A stretch of DNA of 64,000 nucleotides from Bactericera cockerelli (taxonomy: Eukaryota > Arthropoda > Insecta > Hemiptera > Triozidae), in contig CM044957.1 in NCBI GenBank assembly GCA_024516035.1, positions 124,001-188,000 on the forward strand. Direction: 5' to 3'. The notes beneath the pieces were generated by a model, which was not told the origin of the DNA, did not search any database, and saw only the letters and a list, made by a program, of their open reading frames with translations. Made by a program: the position numbers and the translations under genes. Of the stretch, positions 32,067 to 43,118 are shown piece after piece. The stretch's first letter is position 1. Every line of letters starts with the position of its first letter.

Positions 32067-32149
32067 AAGATGTTGCCGTAGACATCTCACAAGAATACTA
32101 GGCAAACAGTGAGTATTGGCTGTATTTTGACTCTTGAACGGCTTAAATT

Positions 32150-33450
32150 ATTGAACAACGATGCAATATCCGAAGCAAGGCTCGACCAGAAAGGAGAAGG
32201 GGATCAGGGAGACGCGCCCAAGCGAAAGGCAGACGAAGAACCACTTCACGCCTGAAATCCTGAGCAACGGCTCGACTGGTTCCAAAGATATACGTACCAG
32301 GAGACAGCCGAGGGGTCTAGAGAGACACACCTAAGCCAAGGAGGGAAAGAGTCCAGCCCACAGATCAAATATTTTAGCAACGGCTCGAATGATACAGGGG
32401 TCTAACCACCAAGAGACGGGTAAGGGGTCTAAGGAGACGCACCCAAACCAAGTAAGGACCGAGTCCAGCCCAGGGCTCAAAATTTTGAGCAACGACTCGA
32501 CTGTTACCAATGGCCTAGGCACCAGGAGACAGGCAAGGGGACTAAGGAAGCACCCAAGCCAAGGAGGTACAGAGTCGAGCACACGGTTCAAAATTTTGAG
32601 CAACTGCGCAACTTCTACCGATGGCATAGGTACAAGGAGACAGGCAAGGGGTCTGAGAGACGCACCCGCCAAGAGGGAGGACAAGGTCAACTCCACGGCT
32701 CAAATCTTGAGCAATGGCTCGACTGGTACCAAAAGCATAGGTACCAGGAGACAGGCTGAGGGTCTGAGAGACGCACCCGCCAAGAGGGAGGACAAGGTCA
32801 ACTCCACGGCTCAAATCTTGAGCAATGGCTCGACTGGTACCAAAAGCATAGGTACCAGGAGACAGGCCGAGGGTCTGAGAGACGCACCCGCCAAGAGGGA
32901 GGACAAGGTCAACTCCACGGCTCAAATCTTGAGCAATGGCTCGACTGGTACCAAAAGCATAGGTACCAGGAGACAGGCTGAGGGTCTGAGAGACGCACCC
33001 GCCAAGAGGGAGGACAAGGTCAACTCCACGGCTCAAATCTTGAGCAATGGCTCGACTGGTACCAAAAGCATAGGTACCAGGAGACAGGCCGAGGGTCTGA
33101 GAGACGCACCCGCCAAGAGGGAGGACAAGGTCAACTCCACGGCTCAAATCTTGAGCAATGGCTCGACTGGTACCAAAAGCATAGGTACCAGGAGACAGGC
33201 CAAGGGTCTGAGAGACGCACCCGCCAAGAGGGAGGACAAGGTCAATTCCACGGCTCAAATCTTGAGCAATGGCTCGACTGGTACCAAAAGCATAGGTACC
33301 AGGAGACAGGCCGGGGGTCTGGGGAGACGCACCCGCCAAAGACGGAGGACAAAGTCAACTCCAAGGCTCAAATCTTGAGCAATGGCTCGACTGGTACCAA
33401 AAGCATAGGTACCAGGAGACAGGCCGGGGGTCTGGGGAGACGCTCGACTT
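32150..33450 (+). repeat. 111-bp tandem array
   Basis: Six or seven near-identical 111-bp units lie between about 32640 and 33410, each with ACGCACCCGCCAAGAGGGAG and GAGCAATGGCTCGACTGGTA. More degenerate units extend upstream to 32150. Since 111 is 37 codons and the unit lacks stops in several phases, long frames open on both strands (329 residues plus, 265 minus). These lack any start or splice support, and I treat them as artefacts of repeat length. Confidence 0.9.
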
Positions 33451-33699
33451 GAGTAACGGCTCGACTTGTACCGAGGAACAAGGAAATCAAAACTCATGAG
33501 CCCAATATGAAAAATAAGGAAAAGAACTTCTGTAGCGCTGGAATATAACACACGGCGCGAAGACAGACTGGAACTTATCAAAATGCCACTTGAAAATATA
33601 TGGACACGGCTCGGAAACGGGCCGTGAATTGATTAACTTTCACCATATAAAGACAAAATAGATTGCACAATAAATTGTTGTTACTAGGTCAAAAATCAA

Positions 33700-35145
33700 A
33701 AGAGATCAATCGCATGCGAAAGCCACACAGAGACCGCAAGAAAAAAGTTCAAAGGCCGTCAGGCGCAATGAATTAAACTGAGTTGCTCACCGGTCAACTG
33801 CACAAGGCAGAAGATGGAGACTCTCCCCGGTGAAGCATTTAGGCAATCGCATGCGAAAGCCACTCAGAGACCACAAGAAAGTTCAAAGGCCCGTCAGGCG
33901 CAATGAATTAACCTGAGCTGCTCACCGGTCAACTGCACAAAGCAGAAGATGGAGACTCTCCCCGGTGAAGCATTTAGGCAATCGCATGCGAAAGCCACTC
34001 AGAGACCACAAGAAAGTTCGAAGGCCCGTCAGGCGCAATGAATTAAACTGAGCTGCTCACCGGTCAACTGCACAAAGCAGAAGATGGAGACTCTCCCCGG
34101 TGAAGCATTTAGGCAATCGCATGCGAAAGCCACTCAGAGACCACAAGAAAGTTCAAAGGCCCGTCAGGCGCAATGAATTAAACTGAGCTGCTCACCGGTC
34201 AACTGCACCAAGCAGAAGATGGAGACTCTCCCCGGTGAAGCATTTAGGCAATCGCATGCGAAAGCCACTCAGAGACCACAAGAAAGTTCAAAGGCCCGTC
34301 AGGCGCAATGAATTAAACTGAGCTGCTCACTGGTCAACTGCACAAAGCAGAAGATGGAGACTCTCCCCGGTGAAGCATTTAGGCAATCGCATGCTAAAGC
34401 CACTCAGAGACCGTAAGAGAATGTTCAAAGGCCCGTCAGGCGCAATGAATTAAACACAGCTGCCACCGGTCAACTGCACAAGGCAGAAGATGCAGACTCT
34501 CCTCGGTGAATCATTTAGGCAGTCGCTTGCGAAAGCCACTCACAGGCCGTAAGAGAAAGTTCAAAGGCCCGTCAGGCGCAATGAATTAAACTGAGCTGCC
34601 CACCGGTCAACTGCACAAGGCAGAAGATGGAGACTCTCCCCGGTGAAGCATTTAGGCAATCGCATGCGAAAGCCACTCAGAGGCCGTGAGAGAAAGTTCA
34701 AAGGCCCGTCAGGCGCAATGAATTAAACTGAGCTGCCCACCGGTCAACTGCACAAGGCAGAAAATGGAGACTCTCCCCGGTGAAGCATTTAGGCAATCGC
34801 ATGCGAAAGCCACTCAGAAGCCGTGAGAGAAAGTTCAAAGGCCCGTCAGGCGCAATGAATTAAACTGAGCTGCCCACCGGTCAACTGCACAAGGCAGAAG
34901 ATGGAGACTCTCCCCGGTGAAGCATTTAGGCAATCGCATGCGAAAGCCACTCAGAGGCCGTGAGAGAAAGTTCAAAGGCCCGTCAGGCGCAATGAATTAA
35001 ACTGAGCTGCCCACCGGTCAACTGCACAAGGCAGAAGATGGAGACTCTCCCCGGTGAAGCATTTAGGCAATCGCATGCGAAAGCCACTCAGAGGCCGTAA
35101 GAGTAAGTTCAAAGGCCCGTCAGGCGCAATGAATTAAAAAGAGCT
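33700..35145 (+). repeat. 135-bp tandem array, about 10 copies
   Basis: Units contain AGGCAATCGCATGCGAAAGC, CCCGTCAGGCGCAATGAATT and GAGACTCTCCCCGGTGAAGC. Starts recur about every 135-136 bases from about 33705 to 35065. Two subfamilies are visible: GACCACAAGAAAGTTC in the left half and GGCCGTGAGAGAAAGTTC in the right half. Confidence 0.93.
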
Positions 35146-35517
35146 GCTTAATGAAAAGAGAGAACTTACCTTTAAAGATTGACGACGTGCGGCACATAGA
35201 AAAAATAATTTGAAAAATAATTGAAAATTTTGCCCGATACCAAAAGCTAGAGCATTTTTAAAAGTATCGAGGTCCGAACGGTACGAGAGTTGAGAATACA
35301 CTGAAGCAAGGACCCCCAGCTCGGGCCTAACCTAACCGAACTACCTGTCTTATCATGGGAAATTTCAAAAGGTTCTCATGGGAAGTTCGAATTTGGAAGT
35401 TCTCACAAGGTAAAATGGCTCTATAATGATGACGTACGAGGAAAATTAAGTCCGAAACGGTAGGGGAAGGGGGGGTACTTCTCAAGGTGGGTCGAGCTGC
35501 AGCTCTGACCTAAAATA

Positions 35518-36215
35518 CAGAGATATATCACAGTTGATTTACTCGTCTCATCATCCTGTTAATAGGAGCATAGAACATATAATTAATCCTACAGAATTTC
35601 GAGAGAAACAGTGCATTTTATTAAGACTGTTCGCTTTGTTCCGTTTCAAAATGTATAATAAAATTTGATTCATGGTAATAACAAGAAGTGACGTAACAGT
35701 CTCCGATTTAGTGTCGATCATTCTATTGGAACTACGATCACAACGGAGTCCTATACCCTGGACCCTGTTTTAGAGTCAGTACCACATATTATTAAACATA
35801 TTATTAGATCAAGTTTTATGTACATAGAATATATACATACACGGAAATTGAAATTAATAAAACAAAACTTGATCCAGGGCGGTGCTAATTCCAACGCCAC
35901 TTTCTGTCGATCGGATCGACAGTATTGGATATAGGCCCAGGGTCCTCATTGTGGCCGCCTACTTACTCTCGAAATCTCCAAATATATATTTCAACTGTCA
36001 AAATTTGTATAAATAATGCTTTCAGAGAGTGCAATTTTGAACAAAACTTTGATTAGAAGATTTTTTTTGAGAGAGTGAGAGGGCTTTTTGGAATGAGGTC
36101 CTGATGTCTAAATATTCATCGTCCGTCATTTCGGACAAAAGTGCGTTGTGATTAGTTGAAATTCCGACTTGAGGAATAATCAGTATATAATCAGTATAAA
36201 TATCTATCTTTGGAT
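35518..36215. other. Unassigned DNA with an inverted copy of repeat L
   Basis: Repeat L (35795-35905) is the reverse complement of 11070-11175, with AACAAAACTTGATCCAGGGC. No gene is seen. A minus-strand frame at 36022-36219 has no recognised domain. Confidence 0.45.
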
Positions 36216-36265
36216 TCACAAAGTGCCGCCTTTACTACTGAGCTACCGGGACAGACAGACGGTCT
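36215..36265 (-). repeat. tRNA-like SINE head fragment, family F
   Basis: Complement of CAAAGTGCCGCCTTTACTAC and TGAGCTACCGGGACAGACA, which matches the start of the 57038 copy (TGTCCCGGTAGCTCAGTGG). The body is absent. Confidence 0.6.
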
Positions 36266-36429
36266 GCCCTTATTTTTGTTGAAATTCTTAATTTAATGTT
36301 CGACCCTTGGCCACTTTGATCTTCTCGAATTGAATGTTGGCGAACGGAAAAGAAAGGGCATGTCATGAAAAAAGGAAAATGGCTTTCTACTTGTCTTTAT
36401 CGTAAAAGAAAAATTTTGCAAAAGGAAAA

Positions 36430-36735
36430 ACTATAGACAGAGGAGGGAGAGGAGGGAGAAAAGAGACCGAAAGAGATAGAGGGAGAGAAAAGAGAGAGTG
36501 AGGAGGAAAGAGAGAGAGAGAGAGACAAGAGAGAGTGGGAGGAAAAGAAAGACAGAGAGAAAGGGAGAAAGAGGAAGAGAAAACATGGAAAAAATGGAAG
36601 AAGACAAAGAATACATTTTTTTGTTATTGTTGAACACGGTCGCGTTGCTTTGTTAGTCTCCTGGCGACACTCAGGGAGAGAGAGAGAGAAAAAAAGAGAG
36701 CGAGCTGTGTAGTGGAGAGAGCTGGATTTAAAGTT
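36430..36735 (+). repeat. Purine (GA)n tract
   Basis: GA-rich low-complexity DNA, interrupted by a mixed segment at 36610-36670. Confidence 0.9.
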
Positions 36736-36739
36736 AGAT

Positions 36740-37215
36740 TTAGAAAGGTATAGAAAAAGAGAGGACAGAAGAACAGAAATATTAGAGAAAGAGAGGAAGA
36801 AGAACAGAACTACTAGAGAAAGAGAGGAGAGAAGAACAGAAATATTAGAAAAAGAGAGGAGAGAAGAACAAAAGTATTAGATAAAGAGAGGACAGAAGAA
36901 CACAAATATTAGAGAAAGAGAGGAGAGAAAACAGAAATATTAGAGAAAGAGAGGAGAGAAGAACAGAAGTATTAGAGAAAGAGAGGACAGAAGAACAGAA
37001 ATATTAGAGAAAGAGAGGAGAGAAGAACAGAAATATTAGAGAAAGAGAGGAGAGAAGAACAGAAATATTGGAGAAAGAGAGGAGAGAAGAACAGAAATAT
37101 TGGAGAAAGAGAGGAGAGAAGAACAGAAATATTAGAGAAAGAGAGGAGAGAAGAACAGAAATATTAGAGAAAGAGAGGAGAGAAGAACAGAAATATTAGA
37201 GAAAGAGAGGAAAAT
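36740..37215 (+). repeat. 31-bp purine minisatellite
   Basis: About fourteen copies of a 30-31 bp unit, GAACAGAAATATTAGAGAAA plus GAGAGGAGAGAA, with small variants (ACTACTAGAG, GTATTAGA, ATATTGGAG). It is clearly unit-based, unlike the random GA tract before it. Confidence 0.93.
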
Positions 37216-37438
37216 ATAGATGCAAAAATTGAATTTTTTTTTTACATATTATTTTTGAAAAAAAAATCCTCCTTAGCTAATTTATTATTGGGGTTTATCT
37301 CAGACTTATTATATGAATATAGATGTAAGATAAATAAGAAATGCAGAATAGATAGAGAGAAAGAGTTCGATCGGCTAATTTGGTGTCCAGATCATTAGGA
37401 ATTATTTCGGCTCAATTGGTTTTTCTTTTATTTCCGTA

Positions 37439-37675
37439 CTAGCGGGCTGTCGCCCGCTTTGCGGGCCGAGGCATGGCCGTGAAAGCAAAAAGTCCTTTTT
37501 CGCCAATGGCAGGTGTTGTAGTGGAAATTTCGAAAAATCCCGTCTTATTGCACATCTAGACTACAAGACAAAGCTACCTACCAAATTTCAGCTTCCTAGG
37601 ACTTACCAGTTCGGAGAAACAGTGATGATCAGTTAGTCAGTCAGTCAGTGACTTTGACATTTATACATTAAGATT
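37439..37675 (-). mobile_element. Short non-autonomous Helitron, minus strand
   Basis: On the minus strand the 3' end is the hairpin GCCCGCAAAGCGGGCGACAG followed by CCCGCTAG, i.e. hairpin plus CTAG with the next base T (A at 37438 on plus). The interior matches one unit of the big array in the 57434-59862 copy, and the far end carries the GTCAGTCAGTCAGTGA run. Its 5' end is diverged and placed only roughly. Confidence 0.8.
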
Positions 37676-37734
37676 TGTTTACTTGTTTTTAACGTCGCTC
37701 TAGAATATATACAAGTTGAAAGTGGTCTTATAAT

Positions 37735-37905
37735 GATGATGAAGCTCTTACCCTCGATTCGCTACCAAGCTACTCAAATCAACCTCAACCAAACTAAGTG
37801 GGACCGGGTTTGGCCAGCAGTACGTGGATTGCCATTTTGGCGACGCGACGTCGCGATGGACGGATTCGAAACGAGAAGTGTCACCAATCCATGTCATTTT
37901 TTAAC
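37735..37905 (-). repeat. Degenerate 5S-SINE body
   Basis: CTCTTACCCTCGATTCGCTA, CCAAGCTACTCAAATCAACC and GTGGGACCGGGTTTGGCCAG resemble the body of the 5S-derived SINE (CCCTCCATTCGCAGG, TGCTACTCACATTGACC, TGGGGCCGGG). The 5S head is not recognisable. Confidence 0.45.
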
Positions 37906-37965
37906 CTACAACTTAAAAGATAGAATTTATTTAAAAACATTCAATTGAAATATTTCTCACAGTCA

Positions 37966-38172
37966 CTACTCTCTTTTCCAATGATCAATGCCATCTTCAT
38001 ACCCCAACAACGACTCTCCACTCGTCCATCTTCTCCTAGCTCTTCTTATACACATACTTGCTGCACGCTGCGCAGCAATGGAAACTTTTGCTCGTACCCA
38101 TCCTAAGAGGATTGCATAGCCTTTCTTCCATTTATCAGCTAGCCTTTCAGTTAGCGTAGTGATAAATGCCAT
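37966..38172 (-). pseudogene. LINE-end-like frame, unnamed
   Basis: Minus-strand frame starting MAFITTLTERLADKWKKGYA and continuing LLGWVRAKVSIAAQRAASMC. It parallels the frame in the retroposed fragment at 27631 (RLASTLSDKWNKNLSQVMGW). The shared pattern L..KW.K......GW...K suggests a common retroelement protein end. It precedes the CUB-exon array. Confidence 0.5.
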
Positions 38173-38219
38173 TTTTTAACTGTCTCATATACCTTTCACT
38201 ATTTGGAAATGCCAACCTC

Positions 38220-38713
38220 ACATGTATGTATACATAAAATTCTCTGTTACAGATGTGAAGCCCGCACTGCCAGTGACTATATCGAGTTCTCATATACCTA
38301 TCTTATATACCTATCTTATATACCTATCGCTACTCTCCTCTATACATACAATTCTCTGTTACAGATGTGAAGCCCGCACTGCCAGTGACTACATCGAGTT
38401 CTTATATACCTATCTTATATACCTATCTTATATACCTATCTTATGTACCTATCACTATTCTCCTCTATACATACAATTCTCTGTTACAGATGTGAAGCCC
38501 GCACTGCCAGTGACTACATAGAGTTCTTATATACCTATCTTATATACCTATCACTATTCTCCTCTATACATACAATTCTCTGTTACAGATGTGAAGCCCG
38601 CACAGCCAGTGACTACATCGAGTTCTTATATACCTATCTTATATACCTATCTTATATACCTATCTTATATACCTATCACTATTCTCCTCTATACATACAA
38701 TTCTCTGTTACAG
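38220..38713 (+). repeat. Minisatellite made of a splice acceptor plus exon start
   Basis: Four extra copies of the segment around the CUB exon's acceptor, each ending in TTCTCTGTTACAG followed by the first 38 exon bases (ATGTGAAGCCCGCACTGCCA and on to ATCGAGTTCT), then TATATACCTATC repeats. Pseudo-exon starts are at 38253, 38365, 38490 and 38589; the real exon starts at 38714. Spacings are 112, 125, 99 and 125. None of the extra copies carries the rest of the exon, and none reaches a donor before the repeats resume. Confidence 0.94.
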
Positions 38714-38813
38714 ATGTGAAGCTCGCACTGCCAGTGACTATATCGAGTTCTCCAACTACATGGCCCGAGATCGCAAGTTCCCGCGATACTGTGGCTACAT
38801 TGATCCCTTTGAG
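38714..38813 (+). CDS. CUB-domain protein, first visible coding exon
   Basis: Acceptor CTCTGTTACAG, donor GAG|GTGGGT. It encodes CEARTASDYIEFSNYMARDR and continues FPRYCGYIDPFE, after one base completing an upstream codon. CUB domains are extracellular beta-sandwich modules. The cysteine at the start, D-Y-I-E-F, and RYCG followed by about twenty residues and a GF..SY motif in the next exon match the second half of a CUB domain. The exons for the first half and signal peptide are not seen. Related GPI-anchored or membrane CUB proteins, such as the suppressor-of-lurcher type, have this layout, but that name is only a guess. Confidence 0.8.
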
Positions 38814-39075
38814 GTGGGTTTGCACTACTGAGGACTGAGTTGTGAAATAGGATTGAAACGCGAGGATAGAAGAGGACCGTCCCTTTTCCAAGATATTATA
38901 TGGGCGAAAACAATAAAACAATAAAACAAAATACCTATAAACAGTGCGCGGGTACGGCGCACTGTTTCCAGCGAAACCCCGCACTTCGTCTTGTATCATA
39001 GAAGATTTTGCCTCCTCTCACAAGAAGAAAAAAATAAAAAAATACCTATATAAACTCTGTTTCGAGCTACCTATA
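38814..39075. other. Intron sequence, no feature recognised
   Basis: Intron of the CUB-domain gene up to the long-TIR element. A minus-strand frame here looks random. Confidence 0.4.
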
Positions 39076-40502
39076 CAGGGTGGACCAAAAAAACGTTTAC
39101 ACCCGTTAATGGTAGATTACTGACGACATTTCCAGGCCGGATCTGCAATCCGTTTTTTTCGGATTCGCCTTCGTAACTGCACAAAGTGATTTTTTGCAAC
39201 TTTCCGAAAAAGTTCGACTTTGGCTTATTCTTCAGGTCAGTACTTTTTTCCTGTTAAATATGAGTTGATTCTGAACAATTTTGCAGAAAGCCAACAAAAT
39301 TGCGATGTTTCTACCTACATTACTTTGTTTTTTACGAATTGGGTTGTCATATTTTTTTACACCTGAACAGAAAAAAAACACCCAATAAAACTTTTTTACT
39401 AAATAAAACACTCGACATTTGTCCGAACAAATGTTGGCACAGACATGGGCAAGTTTGATAAAAGTTGGCGGCCGCCCCGAGGATGCTAAAAAATAATTTT
39501 ACGATTTTTTATCACGTGATCTTCTGGGAAAAATTATTAGATGTTTGCCAAAAACTCTTCAAAAATCCTAAGAGTTTTCTAGCTGTAGACTGTGTAAGGG
39601 CGTCTTGTATTGTTTACATAAATTGTTTACATTGCTTTTTTTGAATACCGCGGTCTCACATGCCTTCATCAGCCAGTTTAGGAAAATTCAAATGATAAAT
39701 TTCGTGCTTCTCAGATTGTCAGTTGTGTTAGCTAGATGTGGTAGTGCTAAGAGTGCTAGACGTAAGACCGAGGTTCAATTCTCGACGGTCAATATTATTT
39801 TAACTACCTATCAAAAAAATCTGATGGAATATTTTATTCATACCTGTATCGGACCTGTCGTAACACCAACAACTTATGGTTTTTTTGGGGGTAATACCAT
39901 CTGTAAATTGAGTTATATCAGATACTATTGGTATCACAATACACATAATTATTATTCATGTAAGCCCCTGAGAGACTGCCTTGATAATGTAAGGATGGTT
40001 TTTCTTATGCTTCCCTACGAGAAAAAAAAAAAAAAAAACTAGCGAATTTTCCTTACGAAAATAGAGTTTATGAAATGAAGCCAGGTAGATATGTAGGTAG
40101 GTTCTTCTATCATAAACAATACTAATTAAATAACAAATATTTACCGATTGCTTACTCTTAAAAGAAATCTTGAAAAAAAAACAAGATAATATTTTGTAAA
40201 ATTAATAAACTTTTGCAGTATTTATTATGTTTTATACTATTTTGATATAAACAAAAAGGTATTTAAAAAAACATTTTGTGTTAGTATGTTCAATGAGAAA
40301 CGATTAGACGCGCACGATTAGCTAAGCTAGTCCACCCGGTCCGAACGCCAGAGCCAGCAAAAAATTCATGACTACAAAATAAAAAAGACTGTTGCCATAT
40401 TTTATTTTGCCATAGTACACACTATGGATTCTCCTCACACAAATTTTTGAAACCAATGGTGACTTTAGTAAATTAGTTCTAACTCAGAACTGTCCCTCTA
40501 CC

Positions 40503-40512
40503 TTCTGGCCTT

Positions 40513-40545
<33 letters not shown>

Positions 40546-40586
40546 TTCGCTCTCTGCCTCTCTCTCTCTCTCTCTTTCGCTCTCTG

Positions 40587-40634
<48 letters not shown>

Positions 40635-40650
40635 TCTCTCTCTCCCTTCT
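40503..40650 (+). repeat. (TC)n microsatellite inside the mariner element
   Basis: Runs of TCTCTC with GCTCTCTGCC interruptions. Copy 1 of the element has no such tract, so it grew in this copy only or was lost in the other. Confidence 0.93.
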
Positions 40651-40671
40651 CAATTCCCTTAGAGGAACTGT

Positions 40672-40880
40672 TGGAAGTGGCGTCCACCTTCCTGGATGCA
40701 AAGGTTGAACCTCTTCATCATGTTCCGTCGAATGTTGCGGAAGATTCCAGGTTTTTCTGTCAGGTCCTCGAATGCCAACAGGATTCTTGCTACCAGATTT
40801 CGTAATTATGTTTTTCACGTGATCCCAAATGTTCCTGTTGGCAGCTCCATATGCTAAATGCGTATCTGCCATTTCAGCAT
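40672..40880 (-). pseudogene. Tc1/mariner transposase C-terminal remnant
   Basis: On the minus strand one phase reads LAFEDLTEKPGIFRNIRRNM and MKRFNLCIQEGGRHFQQFL before a stop. RFN.CI..GG.HF..FL is the usual end of Tc1/mariner-type transposases. Another phase opens MADTHLAYGAANRNIWDHVK, showing a frameshift within the piece. A DD(E/D) catalytic region is not present, so this is a relic. Confidence 0.75.
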
Positions 40881-41639
40881 CCGAATTATAATAATGTAAC
40901 TTGTACTAAAAAAAACTCAAGAAGTTTAAAGATAATATTTCATAGAATGCAGAAAAATATGCTTGAAAACTATCATCGAGAAACAAACAATCATTCATTT
41001 GACTGGCCTTTAATTAATTCCAAGGAAAATAATTATCAGACATAAATAGCTAATTACTCTTTGAGTACAAGACGACCTTACACGGTCAACACTTTTAAGA
41101 TTTTGAACATCATTTTTTGAGACTTACCTGGTTTGTTTACCCAGAAGATCACATGATAAAAAATCGTAAAATTATTTTTTAGCATCCTTGGGTTGGCCGT
41201 CAACTTTTATTAAACTTGCCCATGTCTGTGCCAAAATTTGCTCGGGCAAATCTTGAGTGTTTCAAAGTGTAAAAAATTTACATGAGAATTTTTTTTCTAT
41301 TCAGGTGTCAAAAAAGATGCCAAACCAAACCGTAAAAAACAGAGTAGTGTAGCTAGAAACATCGAAATTTTGTTGGCTTTCTGCAGAATTGTTCAGAATC
41401 AACTCATCTTAAACAGGGAAAAAGTTCTGACCTGAAGAATAAGCCAAAGTCGGACTTTTTCAGAAAGTTTCAAAAAATCACTTTGTGCAGTTATAAAGGC
41501 GAATCCGAAAAAAACGGATTGCAGATCCGTCCTAGAAATGTCGTCAGTAATCTACCATTAACGGGTGTAAACGTTTTTTTGGTCCACCCTGTATAAGCTT
41601 GGTGGAAATTGGTGGAAAATCATTGAAGTCCTTGTTGTA

Positions 41640-41775
41640 TAAGTTTTTCGTCATCACAGCGCAACATGAGATATTTCCATTTTTCATTATCTTTCATCAA
41701 AAATCTCAACCGATTTTCTACAAATTTATTTTCTTTGGTAGAAAAGCGTTTTTCTTACATTCTTAATTCAACAAA
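41640..41775. other. Unassigned intron sequence
   Basis: No feature is recognised between the mariner end and the following repeat. Confidence 0.3.
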
Positions 41776-41985
41776 AAAATCTGGTGTAAACATCACACGA
41801 CTTTCCTTATCCCCCCAAAAGAAGTCGAATTATGCCACTGGTAACTCAACGGTAACAGATAGCTAAAAATCAATGCCAAATTCGTAATCAGCAGCTCAAA
41901 ATCATTTAATAATAAAAAAAGTTAGTCAAAGCGGGTTCCCCAAAATACCGGTAAATTTGGGCCGAGGTTCAAAATTTTCAAGATA
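41776..41985 (+). repeat. AAGGAAAGT interspersed repeat, partial copy
   Basis: AAAAATCTGGTGTAAACATC, CACACGACTTTCCTTATCCC and AAAATACCGGTAAATTTGGG match 43747-43985. It stops where the tRNA-Gly-like SINE begins, so the SINE probably inserted into it. Confidence 0.75.
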
Positions 41986-42292
41986 TTTTTTTTTTTGAAA
42001 GATGAGTGTTTCACAGCCTTTTTTATTTCGTAGCCATGAAACAGGAGCTACTGTAGACGCTTGTGGTCTGTGTTGTTGCCTGCCCATCCCGTAGTATGCC
42101 TCCCCTCTGTTGGGCGAGAAGTGACACAATAACTCCCATTTAGGTGCTGGGTCAACACGAGCGCACCGGAAGGTATCCCTTACAAACAATTGTAACCAAA
42201 TTAAGAATACAAATTTTTGTCGGCGCGGGGGTTCGAACCCGGGACCTTCCGCATGGCAAGCGAGTGCTTAACCACTGAGCTAATCGCGCGCT
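41986..42292 (-). repeat. tRNA-Gly-like SINE, family B, full copy
   Basis: Starts at low coordinates with a T run, then GATGAGTGTTTCACAGCC, CATCCCGTAGTATGCCTCCC, GCTGGGTCAACACGAGCGCA and TAACCAAATTAAGAATACAA, then the complement of a tRNA-Gly(GCC)-like head (GGGGTTCGAACCCGGGACCT, TTCCGCATGGCAAGCGAG). The head ends at CTAATCGCGCG. Confidence 0.88.
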
Positions 42293-42566
42293 AAATATCA
42301 AAAAAATAATCAGACAAGACCCCTTATAGACTATTTCATGTCTTGATATCTCGATTTAGAGCTAGATTATTGGAAGTTTTTGTAGTAAATCTGTCACGAA
42401 TTGCGTACTGTGTAAGAAAGGGAAAACCGACGCTAAGCAATAAATTCAGTTATCGATGTTGGCTATTAATTTCACCCCAAGTCTATGTGTCCTAAGTCTG
42501 TAAGAAACACATTTTCGGTGTGTTTTTTACCTATCAATTTCTAAATGTGCAAATTTCCTATTTCAG

Positions 42567-42723
42567 GTTACCTCAGATCAAAAATTCTTCCGACTGACAT
42601 TTCGATCGAACGATCGCCTGGATAGCACGGGATTCAAAGCTTCCTACTACTTCATTGAGGAAACAAACACGCTCACCTCTTCTATCAAACCTACCTTGTC
42701 TTCATCGTCCAGCTCTGGTTGTG
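42567..42723 (+). CDS. CUB-domain protein, second visible coding exon
   Basis: Acceptor CCTATTTCAG, donor TGTG|GTGAGT. It continues in phase 0 from the 38714 exon with VTSDQKFFRLTFRSNDRLDS and TGFKASYYF, the final strands of the CUB domain (the LTF.SND...TGF pattern). The rest, IEETNTLTSSIKPTLSSSSS then SGC, is a Ser/Thr-rich linker, probably O-glycosylated. The exon is 157 bases and ends with one base of a split codon. The intron before it carries the long-TIR mariner element and a SINE. Confidence 0.85.
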
Positions 42724-42879
42724 GTGAGTGGAACTGCACATGTTTACTCATTTTTGTCATTTAACTACCGAGTAGTTATTATGGACTGGTTGGAGTTCCA
42801 CAAGAGAAGCAACAATTATTATGAGTATTATTCCGACATCTATTTAGATCTATTGTGATCAGTTGATTCTCTTTGGTTT

Positions 42880-43118
42880 AACGTCCTGATTTGAGATGGA
42901 TAATCAGGAACCAGGACGGGGGTTTGACACCCCATTCGCTGGGACTCGTACCAGCTCCCCACATTATCCTAACCCAGCCTGGGTAGGGCCGGAAATACCA
43001 GCCTCATTGTTTGGAAGGAACAGAATTTTCATCGAAAAGTCTGCCCTAACCGGGAATCGATCTCGGGATCTCTGGACTACGGGCAGTAGTCACAACCACT
43101 ATGCCACAAAGGCTGGCT
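42880..43118 (-). repeat. tRNA-like SINE, family G, copy 2
   Basis: TCAGGAACCAGGACGGGGGT, GACACCCCATTCGCTGGGAC and CCACATTATCCTAACCCAGC, then the complement of the head (CGATCTCGGGATCTCTGGAC, TACGGGCAGTAGTCACAACC). It matches 375-692. Confidence 0.8.

Larger units (their letters stand above)
29772..35517. mobile_element. Candidate 5.7-kb composite element with 38-bp terminal inverted repeats
   Basis: The terminus TATTTTAGGTCAGAGCTGCA, continuing to ACCTTGAGA (29772-29809), is the exact reverse complement of 35480-35517. Between the ends are a decayed minus-strand coding region (30702-31648), a family-C SINE, a 111-bp tandem array and a 135-bp tandem array. The right 220 bases share the interior of the MITE at 29417. 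No flanking target duplication is obvious, partly because the left end abuts the MITE. Either one large non-autonomous transposon or a stack of related MITEs would fit. Confidence 0.55.
39076..41591. mobile_element. Long-TIR Tc1/mariner-type element, copy 2 (intronic)
   Basis: TA flanks on both sides (39074-75 and 41592-93), with terminus CAGGGTGGACCAAAAAAACG and its complement. It is colinear with copy 1 at 8511-10707 over both arms and most of the interior, including a SINE relic at 40312-40360. It is longer because it keeps a transposase C-terminal remnant (40672-40880) and a CT microsatellite (40503-40650). Confidence 0.87.

Noticed and set aside
32389..33378. Long plus-strand frame of 329 residues
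   Set aside because: It lies within a 111-bp (37-codon) tandem array, an opposite-strand frame of 265 residues is open over the same bases, and no start or splice context or domain supports it.
38253..38627. Additional CUB exons upstream of 38714
   Set aside because: The four segments carry only the first 38 exon bases, lack the rest of the CUB sequence and have no donor, so they are array copies and not exons.
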